From contig SAUG01000020.1 of assembly GCA_011316305.1 (NCBI GenBank), positions 372,001 to 436,000 of the forward strand: a stretch of DNA of 64,000 nt. Reading direction: 5' to 3'. This document shows positions 51,066-62,903 of this stretch, piece after piece; positions within the stretch are counted from its first letter, which is position 1; each line of letters begins with the position of its first letter. The DNA comes from Rusavskia elegans (Eukaryota; Ascomycota; Lecanoromycetes; Teloschistales; Teloschistaceae). The notes beneath the pieces were generated by a model. The model was not told the origin of the DNA. It worked only from the letters and a program-made list of their open reading frames with translations, and did not search any database. The translations under genes were made by a program, and so were the position numbers.

Positions 51066-51848
51066 GATGCAATACAACACGCCAATGGAGAAACAGAGAC
51101 AAGACCAAGTACTGTAGTAATTGTGTCGATGAGCTGATGACGCAAACAGGAGTTGGGCAATGTCAAAGGAGAAGGAGTACCTGAATATATATCATTACCT
51201 GGATCAATACTGGTCGCCATTTCTCCGCTTCTAGATATGTCATCGATAATGACGTCGATGCTTTGTAACAACGAAAGCTCTCGAACGAAGTGCTTTCGAA
51301 GAACTGAGAGAATTCTGGAATACCGCTTCAATCCCATTGGATGATAGAAACGCAAATCCCAGCAGATGGAATATGAAGCGTATACTCGGCTTTAGGTATT
51401 CATTGAAGGATTCCGCGTTCATTCCGCGCCTCGATCGATTATTAATGGCTCTTGTTCCAGGCCATGCACCCACTCCCAGCTTACCTCTTACCTGCAATGC
51501 AGAGAGTCTGGACCCAACTCATCCTCCTATCGCCTACAGCCACGGCCGCACGGAGATGAACTATCCAAGTACAATCTCAACCCTTAGTGCTAGATTTACT
51601 AGACCATTCGCCGGTATTCTTGTCTGCAGATACAGTAGTAGTACACTCTTCATCCTGTGGGCTGCTGGGAATCGAATTGCAGTGGAAGAGTCTCGCCAAT
51701 CCCCCGAGGTGAACCGAGTCAAGGGGCTCGACATGGTTGGAACTTGGCATGATAGTCCTGCTTGTCTGCCCTCTATTCTATCGCTTGATCGCCAACCTCG
51801 CCATGCATACAAACCAAAATGTTAACGCTCACCGGATTGAGGAAACAC
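51066..51848. other. Intergenic region
   Basis: This lies between the start of the questin-oxidase-like gene and the end of ssl2, both on the minus strand. It should contain the promoter of the former. The open frames here start without ATG or show no conserved features; I see no gene. Confidence 0.5.
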
Positions 51849-54424
51849 CTATTCAGCCTCGGCTTGTCGACGCTCCTTCTTCCGCTTCTCTGCCTCCCGA
51901 TTGAATTTCTTGAAGAGAGGATTGTGTTTCCCCTTGAGCTCCTTGTTCCGGCTCTTATTATACTCAATATAGGCCTGCTTTCCTGGTCAGCAAATTGTCT
52001 CATCATTTCCAGTCGTACACCTGCCATATCTCTTCCCCCACTCAGCTCGGCGAGCATCCCTGCCGTTCGTTTGGCCCCCTTTTTGTGGACGCCACCGCCC
52101 GACGCTCGTGCTCCGTTCGATCGTGCCCCAAACAGGTCGTCGTCGATCTTCTCAACATCAGCGGACGTTTCGTTCTGAAGCATCACTTCCTGCAGCAGTT
52201 CGCGTCGCTCCGCTGGCGAGGTGAATGCAAGGCCTGGAAGCTGTTCGATGCCTTGAAGATGAGTGATGACCTTGAAAGCGTATCCTTGGTCCACCAGGAA
52301 CGCCTGTCGCTTCGATGAATAGTACATCTCTTGCGTGTCCTTAGACACGAGCGAGTAGAAGAAAGCATTGAATCCTTCGTCGTTCCGCCGCTTGGCTCGC
52401 AGGATGCGGCCAAGTCGTTGCGCTTCCTGCCGTCGAGACCCATAGTGCGATGAGATCTGGATCAGACATGTCGCTTCTGGCAAGTCGAGTGACGTGTCTC
52501 CAATCTTCGATAGGAAGATGGTATTGACTCTATCACTGTGCTGGAAATTCTCGAGCACTCGCAGACGCTCGGCTTGTGAAGTGCCGCCGTAGATGAAGAA
52601 TTTCTGCAGCTTCGTCGCATAACTCTGCAGGGCATACACATTGTCCGAGAATACGATGACTTTGTCGCCCCGCTTCTCATGATAATCGATCAGAAATTGG
52701 CACGCCTGGAACTTCCGTGGATTCATGATGTAGAGCAATGCCCGTTTACGAGAAGTTTCCCGCAGATACTCTTGGAAGAATTCTGTCGTCATGGGGCACC
52801 ATACTTCCGCACATTGTACCTTTGCAATGTGGCCTTGATCGGCCAGCTCCATCCAATTGGCTTCATATAGTTTGGGTCCTATCAAGAAATTCAAGTCGGT
52901 AATCTTGTCATCTTCTCGCAGCAACGTTGCGGTGAGTCCGAGCTTTGAGTGCGTTGCTATCGAAGAGGTGACTTTTCGAAAAATGGACGCAGGGACAACG
53001 TGCACCTCGTCGAGAATCATCAGACCCCATTCACGACTGGTCAAGAAATCCATCATCTTCTGCGCATCGTGAGACCGTGCTCTTGTCTGGGTGACCATTG
53101 AATAAGTTGACACCACGATACCGGTAGAGTTCCTGAACCTCTCCTTGTGATCTGAAGTGAAGATAGCGATATCTTCCGGGCTGATATTCGACCACTTCAG
53201 GAACTCATTCCTCCATTGCACTACCGACATAGAGCTTGTGCAGAGAATAATGACGCCCTTCTTTACGGTGCAAGCGGCGGTAATACCTACTAGTGTTTTC
53301 CCAGCACCGCAAGGCAGTACAATGATGCCGCTTCGCGCTCGGTTGTTGCCGAACATCTTTCTCAGGCTCTTCTCCTGGTAATCACGAATCTTCGCGACAG
53401 ATTTGAGATCAATGTTCAGCATTGGATTCGTTTCGTCGTTCTTGAAGTCGTACTCTTCGAGCACTGGATACCCCAGGTCTAGGCACCGCTTCTGGACAGC
53501 TTCGACATTCCCTGCTGGGATCTCGACCGAGTGAGTCAGGCGTTTGTCATCGTCGTCATCATCATCTTCTTCGCGCAGGGCTTGCATCATCCAGGCATCT
53601 TTGGATAGGGTATCTTGGCCGTTCGCTGACTGCTGCTGAGCTTGTTCATTACCAGCTTGTTGTGTAACGCCAGCAGCGTCGTTGGTCCCGGGTATGATGA
53701 TGGCTCCAGGTTTGTCTGCTTTCTCGGTTACAATTGCTCCACCAGAGGTTGTGATCGAGGCCCTGATTACTTCGTCCTGCAAAAGCTGTTTCAAGATGTC
53801 ATAATCAGAAGTCTCAAGGAAATACCGATTTTGCTTGAGGACAAGCTTAACTTTGCCGTAAGCACGAGTACTGGCGTTAATGAAATCTTTGATTTCGGGA
53901 GGGATAGGGGTTTTCGACAATAAGTTGAGTCCGTAGAAGATATCCTTAGAAGTCATACCAGTCGAGACAGCGGCATAAAGACTATGTACAGTCATGGCAT
54001 ATTCGTGGAAGTAGCTTGGACGGGACAAGGGCTCTGCAATAGTTGTGAGAAATTCTGATGCTTTCTGAGCCAGTGTGGAAAAACTCTCCAGCGTGATTCG
54101 AGCCTTTCGGGCATCGATCCATAACGGTCGGTTCTCATGGTCAGGTTTCAGGTCTAAATGGGAAAGGTCGCTAAATCCATTGATCTTGCCCGTGGGATCC
54201 GCCTTTTTACCGGCGGCCTTGTCTTTGCTACGTGTAGACCCTACACTGAAAGTTTTGAGCGCTTTACTGATATTTTCGGCCTCGTACTCGTCCGCCTCCT
54301 CACCGTCGTCAGAATACTCATCACTAGCACTTCTATCGCTTTGGGGCGTTTCTGTGCCGGATGCCGCCTTTTTCGAAGGTCTGGAGCTTTTGGCGCCCGT
54401 GGATGCCTTTCGCTTGGGGGGCAT
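51849..54424 (-). CDS. ssl2: TFIIH DNA translocase/helicase XPB (Ssl2/Rad25)
   Basis: The product opens promoters as part of TFIIH and acts in nucleotide excision repair. Two exons on the minus strand: 54424-52019 and 51974-51849; the 44-nt intron has a weak donor GTACGA but a good CTGAC branch site and GCAG acceptor. The product is 843 aa. An acidic, basic-patch N-terminus precedes the damage-recognition-like domain. Helicase motifs are LPCGAGKT (about 369-376), LDEVH (near 470), [11 protein letters not shown] with the RED motif, [11 protein letters not shown], and the motif VI stretch [12 protein letters not shown]. The spliced end reads [20 protein letters not shown] and then a Lys/Arg/Glu-rich tail, as in other fungal Ssl2. 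Without the intron the frame would continue into 75 unrelated residues, so splicing is strongly supported. Confidence 0.95.
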
Positions 54425-54695
54425 TGGACCTACGAGTGGAGCCCAACCTCGGCCTCATGGACAGAGTGCCAACTCAGTGGATGACATAGATGACCATGAA
54501 TTCGCAAGGTGATCTTCAAGGCAGTTACCTTTTAGTATTGAAGGAAGTTGGATTCTTTGTAGGTTTGAGTCATTAGGAATGGCGTAAGCCGCGCAAGCGC
54601 CAGACGCCTTGAGCGCCTGTTCCTTGGACTTGAAGCTCTGGTTTGTTGACACCGGGGTTCTTTGCGAATCTCTAGGGAGAAGCAGCGGCGTCACG

Positions 54696-55202
54696 ATGAA
54701 CACTGTGTGTACTTCCTCCATCGTTATGAAGACCGCATCCGCTAATCGAAGCAGATTCGGTCGACCTGGTACGATACCATCACTGACAACCTCAATCAAA
54801 CAGCTAATATGGGGATCTGCGCAGGATTGGATGGGGAACTCTGATTGTTGGTAACTTTGCCAATCAATCAACGCGCTCATAGCTGACTGTGTCTCTTCAG
54901 CCGGCGGTGGCGCCTATTTCTTTGCGAAGCGATCTATCAACGCGGACAAGCAGGCGCGGCATGAAGCAGACATGAAGCGGCGGCGAATTAGCCAGTCTAT
55001 CAGTGAGCCCAGCGCCCAAGCGCCGGTTCCGAGACAGCGCCATCGAAAAGTCGATCATGCCGGCAGTCCCAGTACAGAAGCAAGCCACGATCCAGCACCA
55101 ATTGGCCATTTGCCGGACAATGGGAAGACGAAACCCGAGGAACAAAGCCAGTTCGAGGCCCCCGTACCATATCGCTCTAGAAAAGGTGATCGTTTCAGCT
55201 GA
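54696..55202 (+). CDS. Small conserved fungal protein, function unknown (first exon tentative)
   Basis: The second exon (54901-55202) reads GGGAYFFAKRSINADKQARH then EADMKRRRISQS and ends SRKGDRFS with a stop. This pattern, a Gly-rich short hydrophobic start, AKRSINAD, a charged helix and a KGDRFS end, is one I recall from small uncharacterised Pezizomycotina proteins. An acceptor TCTTCAG with a CTGAC branch site lies just before it at 54888-54900. The best first exon I found in phase is 54696-54768 (ATG with A at -3, donor GTACGA), giving 124 aa, but another start near 54490 also fits phase. The gene is divergent from ssl2. Minus-strand open frames over it are shadows. Confidence 0.55.
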
Positions 55203-55559
55203 TCGAAACAAAGCATTCGGCATCGGACGATGAGGCGCAGCTCTCGCAGCAGAATCTGAATTTGTGTGGTCTTCTCAGGCGAACCTTTCGGAACGTTGCG
55301 TTCCACGTCCATCAAGACTCTGGCATTCTTGTTTTCGTCTCATGTACAGGTTGGCTCCGATGCCGACAAGGCTCTGGTAATGAAGTCTCCCAGGAACAGC
55401 TTAAAAATTGATCATTTACTCCTTTCGGGTCATTCAATTAAACACAATCATCTCTCATCGACGTATTCTAAATGGTCCCATATTCCTTTAACAAAGGGAA
55501 GGCCTCCGTGCACATCCCTATGTCGCTATTACATATCCTGCGCGTCGCTATAATACATC

Positions 55560-58529
55560 CTTCCTAATCGGATTAAATCTCGCCGGCAACTAGCCTAATA
55601 TAGTAAAACGTAGAGTACAACAACTCTATCCTTTTATAATTTTTTATCGAGAGTTCCTTTTTTTTAATCACTTCCTATATATTTATATTATACGTTAATC
55701 TCGTAAACTTCAGAATTAGAACTTTTAAATATTTTAGCTATATATCTATACTATTAGATCTAAGAATATTTAGTATACGCGATAAAATTTAGGTAAACAG
55801 TATTTTTTTAACGTTGTTTACTTCGATTTTATCATTTTAGAAAACGATTTTACTACTAAAAGTCGTTCGGAATAGTATACGAATAGAATTAATTCTATAA
55901 AAACTCCGTATTTGATTTCGTAATATATAATCTTTTATTAATATCTGTTTTTTAATTAGTATAGTTATTTCGTATTTATATTATTAAATTAAATATTCGT
56001 TAATTCTATATAATATTATCTAATCGATACGCGAAAATTTAATTATATATTTTAGATACGAAATATATATATTATCGTTCCGCTAGCTATTTTTTTATTT
56101 TTAGAAATTTTATTTCGTTTTTTATTTATTTCCGTTTCTGCCTCGACTTTTTAGGAACTGGTTTCGAGGCGCCGAAAAGCAGATATAGCAACGGCGTAGT
56201 CTCGTAGAAATCTAAAAAATCTAACCGTTTCTAAATATATTCAAACCTTCTATTATTTAACCGTAGAAAGATCAAAGTTATAATCTATATTAATTTTATT
56301 AGGCTAGCTGTCGGCGAGTTTTAACTCGATTAGAAAGGATATATAATAGCGACTCGTGGAATATATAATAGCGATATAGATATATACACGAAAACGTTTC
56401 TTTAACAAATATTTCTAGTTATTTATCGTAGATATCTAGTTTCTAACAGTCTAGAATCTACTGAAATATTTAGTAATATTTAATAAAATTTTATAAAAGT
56501 TTATATGGAAACTATTATAGTAGAGGTACAATTTAACTAGATATATATTGACTAGTAGAAGTAGATTACTAATTACGGGATATATTTAATTATATCTAAA
56601 TAAATTAACGTTATTTCAACGAATCGTATTTTTTTTTTACTATTTTTTTCTATAGAATTCTTTCTATAGCTATAATTAACTACCAATATACTATTATCTA
56701 TATATTTATAATTATTAATCGGATATTCTATTATATTATATAAAACTATTAATAATTATATTTTATTAATCTATTATATAAAAAACTGTTTTTTTAAAAA
56801 TCGATTTACTATAATTTTTCTAAGCGAATTCTACTATTAAAAATTTCTCTACGCGAGTAATTAAAAAATTAAAATCTTCGACTAATATTTCTAGTTATTA
56901 GTAAAAAGCTATGGAAAGTTTTATACGAAAAACGATCTAAAGAAAAATTATTTTATTTAAATAATTTGTTTTTATTAATTTATTAGCGTATCATTATTAT
57001 AAATAAACGAGAAATTCGATTGATTTTATCTAAAAACTAAAACTAATAGCTCGCTATTATTAAAACTAAAGTAATAAATTTATTTATCTAAAAATTAATT
57101 AATTTATTTAAAATATATTAAGTTTTCGTATTTTATAAAATCTATAAAAACTAAACTAATTTTATATTCGATAAATATTTTAATCGAAACAATATTAGAA
57201 ATTAAAAGATATTATAAAATTTTAAAAGAAGATTATAAAAAAAAAATACTCGCGTTGAAAATATTAAATCGAAGATTTTATTAAAATAATCGAATATATC
57301 TATAATACGATATCTATTAATAATATAATATTTTTTTTTAAAACGTCGAAGTTTATTTTTAGATTATTTATCGATAATTTAAAATTAGATAAATAATAAC
57401 GAATTTAGTAAAAATATTAGAAATCGAACATTTTTATAAAAAAGATTTTAACAGATTTTACTATTTAATAAATTTATTAACTATAGTTCGATAACTATTT
57501 TTAAATATATCCGAAAGCTGAATATATTGAAAAAATAGATATTAAAGATTTTAAATAAATATATTGAAATTTATTTCTAGTTAATTCGGATTCTATACTA
57601 ATTTTTATTTAAATCTCTAAATTAATATTCGATAATATTATCGATTACAAAATTTATCATTTTAATTTTAATAAAATATACTATAACGATATTGGACTAT
57701 ATAATATTATATTTTTACCGTCGAAAAAAATATTTCTAATAATAATAATAATAGTAAAAATAAAGAAAAGAGGAAATTTTTTCTTCTAAAATGAAAGTTC
57801 TATACTATAGTTATATATTTACGGCTTTGAATATTAGTCCGGCCATTATAGGATTCTATATAATTATTTCGTCATTAAATATCTAAAGTAGCTATCGAAT
57901 TAGAAAACTGAAAAAGATTTTATAAAAAAAGTTCGCGATAAATTTATCAAAAGAAAATAAAAAATTAAAATTAAAACTTTCTAATCAACAATAATAGTAG
58001 AAAATAGTATATTTATTAAACTTTCTAAAATCTTTACAATTTATTTCTATTTTTAACTATTTTAAATTTTCGATAGCGATTTGGTAATAAATATTTATAA
58101 TAATATAATAATCTATAGTTTAATTCGTAGAAGAAATTATATAAACGATTTATATATATTTTTCGGTAAAATATTTATCCTAGTTATTATCTATAATTGG
58201 ATATCTTGTATCGTCGATCATTTATAAAATGGAAAATATATTATAATTATAAATACTATCTTTAATCTAATATTTATAAAAAATGAATATATTATTAAAC
58301 AAATTTGAATTGAAATTTCAAGAAATCGTTGTTTATATCATTTAAATTAGGATATAAATTCTGCTATCGTATATTCGATATTGATATAACAACGTTTAAT
58401 TTGTTTACCGAACCACTGATTTATCGGATACTAAAACCAAAACCAAAATCAAATAAAAAATAAATAAAAAATTAGTATTCGAATTTTTTTTTAAAAATAA
58501 AAGTAAGTTTTTCTATAATAGTAAATGTT
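55560..58529. other. Second RIP-mutated block, left part, no clear domains
   Basis: AT content rises within about 100 bp after 55540 and CA/TG almost disappear. All frames are broken. A slightly less mutated stretch lies at 56130-56220. I identify no LTR, TIR or coding motif in this part, apart from the short repeat at 58376-58452. Confidence 0.5.
58376..58452 (+). repeat. Short dispersed repeat, copy A
   Basis: This is similar in inverted orientation to 62661-62735; both share the word TTTGTTTACCGAACCACTG (with transitions) and a run of AAAACCAAAACC type. Differences are mostly C/T and G/A. Confidence 0.6.
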
Positions 58530-58812
58530 TATTATAAATATACCTGGAAGAATTGATATTTCGAAAAATTATTTTATCGTATTAATATATTTTTTAACTT
58601 GTAGTATAACGAGTAATTGATTAATAGTTATATAAAAATAAATTAGTTTTCATTATTAAAATAGTATATAACGATAACTAATAAATTAAATATAAACTAT
58701 AAAAACATCGAGTTCAAAATCTATATAAATAATAATATTTTCCTTTATTTAAAGTATTTATTAACTAAAACTATTAAATAAACCCGTTTTTAATATATTT
58801 ATTTACTAAAAC

Positions 58813-60075
58813 TAGATTGGTCGTCGGATCAGATTTTAAATTCGAATTAACTAATCCGATCCGATCCGAATCGAATTAGAAAATTCTATAGTTCAATTCG
58901 ATTCGAACTCGGATCGGATTCTATTAGACTGGCCGTTTTATCGGGTTTCGAATTCGGATTCGTATCTCGGGTTCGAGTTTCTAACCGTATTAGAAAAGAA
59001 ACTAACTTTAACTAGTAATATCAGCGAATTCCAAAATGGATTTTCAGATTAGACCGGCTGACAGCCATCTCAATCTAAATAATCCAAAAATTCAAATAAT
59101 CCAAAAATCTAAAAAGTGAATTTTCGATAGATTAGAACTCTAATAGTATCTATAGTACGAAAATCTGCTTAGTAAATAGCCTAAAATAGAATCTATATAT
59201 AAGCTAAAAATAAACCTATATAATCTAAATCGAAAATAAAATTTAGCAGCCGTCGCTAAAAGCGGAAATAACGGAAGTCGAATATCTATTTAATAAATTA
59301 CGCTAGACCTATTCTAATTAGATTCTAATAAGAAAACCTAATATTTTCGATCTAGACGAAGCTAGCCTAGCGGTATGTATAGGCGTATATAGGGCCTACT
59401 AACTAATAAAGACTTAAACGAATTTAAAATCGAATCTCTAAATCTTTTTAGCCGGTTTCAGCCGTTTTAGCCGCTTAGCCGTTTTAGCCGCTTAGCCGTT
59501 TTAGCCGCTTAGCCGTTTTAGCCGCGCAGCTACGTAGCTTCGGATATATCTAAGACCGGCTAATAAACCGCTTATAAGCCGCTTTCAGCCGTACCGGCTG
59601 AGAACCGGCTAAGACGGCTAAGACGGCTGAGATCGGCTTTAAGCCGATTTTGGAAAATGCTGATGAATTTAAACGTATTAGCCACGTTTATCGCGAAGTC
59701 GGATCGCCACTTTGCCGATTTAATTTAATTCGGACCCGCTAAAATATTAAATTTTAGTAAAAAAACATAGTTCTAGTATAATTTCTATTAGAATTTACTA
59801 ACAAAATCCTAATTAGTTATTTACGCTAGCTATAAATGTCTAAAAGAAATAAAAATATATTAATTTAATATATTATAATAATAAAAATATAGATATTTTT
59901 AAAAATTAAATCTATTATAATAATAACGAATTTTTGCTAGTCGGGTCGGATTTAAATCGAATATTCGAATTCGATTCGGGTTTAACTATTTAGCGGATCG
60001 AATTAGTTCGATCTATTAAAATCGGGTCGAATTTTTGATAATTCGATAAAAAGTCGATCCGAAGCAGCCAGTCTA
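58813..60075 (-). mobile_element. hAT-like non-autonomous element with an 8-bp target duplication
   Basis: It starts TAGATTGG and ends CCAGTCTA (inverted) and is flanked by a perfect 8-bp duplication ACTAAAAC (58805-58812 and 60076-60083); removal restores the LTR sequence around it. 8-bp duplications are typical of hAT elements. Subterminal DNA is rich in CGGATCGGAT-like words. It contains a second TAGACTGG-type end at 58925 and the minisatellite repeat copy 59020-59664, so it is itself a nest. I see no transposase frame. Confidence 0.78.
59020..59664 (+). repeat. Minisatellite-bearing TIR repeat, copy 3 (least mutated)
   Basis: It starts ATCAGCGAATTCCAAAATGG and ends GATTTTGGAAAATGCTGAT. 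The 17-bp array near 59450-59530 has about four units of TTAGCCGTTTTAGCCGC. CA and TG are kept at many places where copies 1 and 2 have TA, so this copy is the best guide to the ancestral sequence. Confidence 0.8.
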
Positions 60076-60253
60076 ACTAAAACTATTAAATAAACCGTTT
60101 TTATTATATTTATTTATTAAAGCTATTTAATAATCTTTAGTATTAATAATAAAACTATTTTATATATCTTTATCTATTAAAATATAATTGAAATTTCTGT
60201 TCTATACTAAATACTATCGTATTTCGAAAGATACGCTACCTATATATATAATA

Positions 60254-61235
60254 CTAGATCTTTTTTTTAGATTTTTCGTCTCGAAAAACTATCGTCTCCT
60301 TTTTTTTATAGATAAAAGAAAAAGACTATTAACCGAAATTCGTTATATAAAAGTTCTACTTTTATATATTAATAATATATTTATATTAAGAACGTTACTA
60401 GATAGAAAAATTCTATTATATAAATAAAGATTTCGAAAAATATATTAAATATATACAGTAAATTTGTTTTATAATCTTACTTTTTTTATATTTCGCGCGC
60501 TAGCGTCGCTTTAAAAAAAAGCGTAAAAAATAAAAAGAAAATTATATAAAGCGTATACGAAATATTGATATTCACTTCGTTGATTAGATTATTTTAGAAA
60601 AAAGCGGCGTATTACAGTTAATAGTAAACTATAAAATGTTAATAAAATAGATTAGAAAGAAACTATTACGGATTTTTTTCTTTTTATTCATTTAAATTCT
60701 TTTATTAATATAGTTTCCGAATAGATTATATTTTCGAAAAAATTTAGCTAGTTAATAACTTTTTTAATTTTATTTAATAAATCTATTATAGAGTTTTCAA
60801 GTAGATTATTAAATATTTTTAAAATTTCTAAATATCTTTTAATATAGAGTAATTCTTTTATTTAATTCAATAGTTCAAACTTTTCCTTTATAAAATCTTT
60901 TTAACGACAAAAGTACTTTTTTTTTATATTTTAAAATTTAATATCTATTAAACTAGCGTTTCGGAATCGATTAATTTTAAAAGAAATATATAAAATATCG
61001 GATATACTTTATTATCTCTAAATAAATCGAATTCGAAATTATAAACTACTTTTACTTTTTTTAATAAAAAATAATCCAATTTTAATATAATTAAATTTTT
61101 TATTTAATGTTTTTCTTTTTAAATCTTTTATAAAAAAAAATACTATTTTTCGACTTTTATTAAAATAAATACTAAAATAATTTCGTATTTATATATTATT
61201 TTAATAGATTTTTAATATAAATTGACTCGCGTTTA
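60254..61235. other. RIP-mutated DNA without recognisable features
   Basis: This is AT-rich. One open frame of 79 codons begins in the adjacent LTR at 60188, but it is Lys/Leu/Ile/Tyr-rich as expected by chance in such DNA. Nothing else was identified. Confidence 0.5.
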
Positions 61236-61601
61236 GATTGGCCGGTTCGGGTCGGGTTTCTATCGAACCGTCGGATATTCGACCCGATTTTAGTAACTCG
61301 ACTCGGATCCGACTCGATTAAATAATATATCTATAATATTGAATATATTATTATTTTAATATTTTAATCAAAGTAATACGTTTAGATAATATATTTTCTT
61401 CAATTAGAATCTTTCTAGCTAACGTAGTTAATTAATTAGAATTTTTTTAGTAAATTCGTATAAAATTTATATTAGCTTTATACTTTTATACTAGAGTTTA
61501 GCGGTTATAGCGGGTCGGATCGGATTATAATTTAGAATCTAAAATCAAATCGGATCGGGTTAATTAATCCGGGTTCGAAATCCGATTCGACGGCCAGTCT
61601 A
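61236..61601 (+). mobile_element. hAT-like MITE, 366 bp
   Basis: Its ends are TAGATTGGCCG and CGGCCAGTCTA. The flanking 8-mers CTCGCGTT (61228-61235) and TTCGCGTT (61602-61609) differ only by one C/T transition, as expected after RIP. Subterminal CGAACCGTCGGAT and GGGTTCGAAATCCGA words are shared with the neighbouring copies. No coding capacity. Confidence 0.8.
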
Positions 61602-61895
61602 TTCGCGTTATTATTAAATCCGATAAATTATATATTGTTGATGATTTAAATAGATTTAAATCTATTCTTTAATTAATATAAAATAACGGTTCTTTTATTA
61701 TATTAGATCTTTTATATTAATAACAAGTTATACTATAGATTTAAATAATACCTAATTATTTTTTACGTCGTTAATATAGTTTTTTAAATATTATTTTAAA
61801 TTTTAGATTATTTAGCTCTATTTATCTATCCGTAATAGAGTAAAAAGTAAATTATATTTCAAATTTAGTACTAAATAATAGTATAAATATATTTT

Positions 61896-62350
61896 TAGTC
61901 TGGCTATTTCGGATCGGATTTTCGTCGAACCGTCGGAAATCCGACTCGATTTTAACGGGTTAAACCGATTCGACTCGCTAAACGGTCGGATCCGGATTAA
62001 ACCCGGATCGAATTCGGGTAACCGCTAAGTCTTTTATATATATAATAAATCTATATATATATTATATTTTAATTTTTATTATAGATAATATATTAAACTA
62101 ATCTATTTAATCTATCTAGAGCCTTTCTAGCTAGCGTAATTAATTAATTAGAATTTTTTTAAATAATTTATATAATTTTTATACTAGAGTTATATAAATT
62201 ATATGGATTTAGTAAATTTATTAAATTAGATTAGATTATATAATCCGACCCGAAATTTAAATCGGATCGAATTATAGAATTTTCTAATCCGATTCGGATC
62301 GGATCAGATTAGTTAACCCGGGTTCGAAATTCGACCCGACGGTCAGTCTA
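61896..62350 (+). mobile_element. hAT-like MITE, 455 bp
   Basis: Its ends are TAGTCTGGC and GGTCAGTCTA. The flanking 8-mers TATATTTT (61888-61895) and TATATTCT (62351-62358) differ by one C/T change. It has the same orientation and subterminal words as 61236-61601. No coding capacity. Confidence 0.8.
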
Positions 62351-62398
62351 TATATTCTAATAGTATAAAGTAAAAAATTTATTTTTATTATTTATTAA

Positions 62399-62903
62399 TA
62401 GATTGGCTGTCGAATCGGATTTCGAATTCGAATTAATTAATTCGATTCGATTTGAATCGAATTTTATAATCCGATCTAATTTAATTCGAATCCGCTAAAT
62501 ACTAAATTCTAGTATAAAAGTTGAAGTTTTAATATAATTTCTATTACAAATTACTAAAAATATTTTGAATAATTAATTATATTAACTATAAAGTTTCAAA
62601 TTAAATAAAATATTATATTTAAATATATTATTTTTATAATAAAAAAGATATATTTATTTAGTTAATTTGTTTTGATTTTGGTACCCGGTAAACCAATGGT
62701 TCGATAAACAAATCAAGCGTTAGTATACCAGTATTGAAAAAAGACATTTTAATACATTAAATATATTATAATAATAAAAGATTTTAGCTAATCAAATCGA
62801 ATTTTAATCGGATATTCGGATTTAAACCGAATTCGACTATTTAATAGATCGGATTAATTCGATCTATTAAAATCGGATTAGATTTTCGATAATTCGATGA
62901 AAA
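62399..62903 (-). mobile_element. hAT-like MITE, inverted, truncated
   Basis: It starts TAGATTGGCTGTCGAATCGG, the reverse complement of the other copies' right ends. It runs parallel to 58813-60075 internally but stops near GATAATTCGATGAAAA, where the next copy begins, so its other terminus is missing. It contains the short dispersed repeat copy B. Confidence 0.65.
62661..62735 (-). repeat. Short dispersed repeat, copy B
   Basis: This is the inverted counterpart of 58376-58452. It keeps more GC, with words such as GGTACCCGGTAAACC. It lies inside the truncated hAT-like element. Confidence 0.6.

Larger units (their letters stand above)
58530..60253 (-). mobile_element. Family-2 LTR copy, inverted, split by a hAT-like insertion
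   Basis: The pieces 58530-58812 and 60084-60253 together align with the inverted solo LTR 22212-22684, including the start TATTATAAA, the words shared by 22320-22430 and 58640-58740, and the end reading TATATAATA. The gap between them is exactly the hAT-like element plus one 8-bp duplication. It is heavily RIP-mutated; I found no clear 5-bp duplication around the LTR itself. Confidence 0.75.

Noticed and set aside
54455..55223. Two minus-strand open frames (141 and 108 codons) right of ssl2
   Set aside because: They are antisense to the small plus-strand gene, lack recognisable features and include the upstream promoter region.
60188..60427. 79-codon open frame in the second RIP block
   Set aside because: The Lys/Leu/Ile/Tyr-rich composition is what AT-rich random DNA gives, and it starts inside a decayed LTR.
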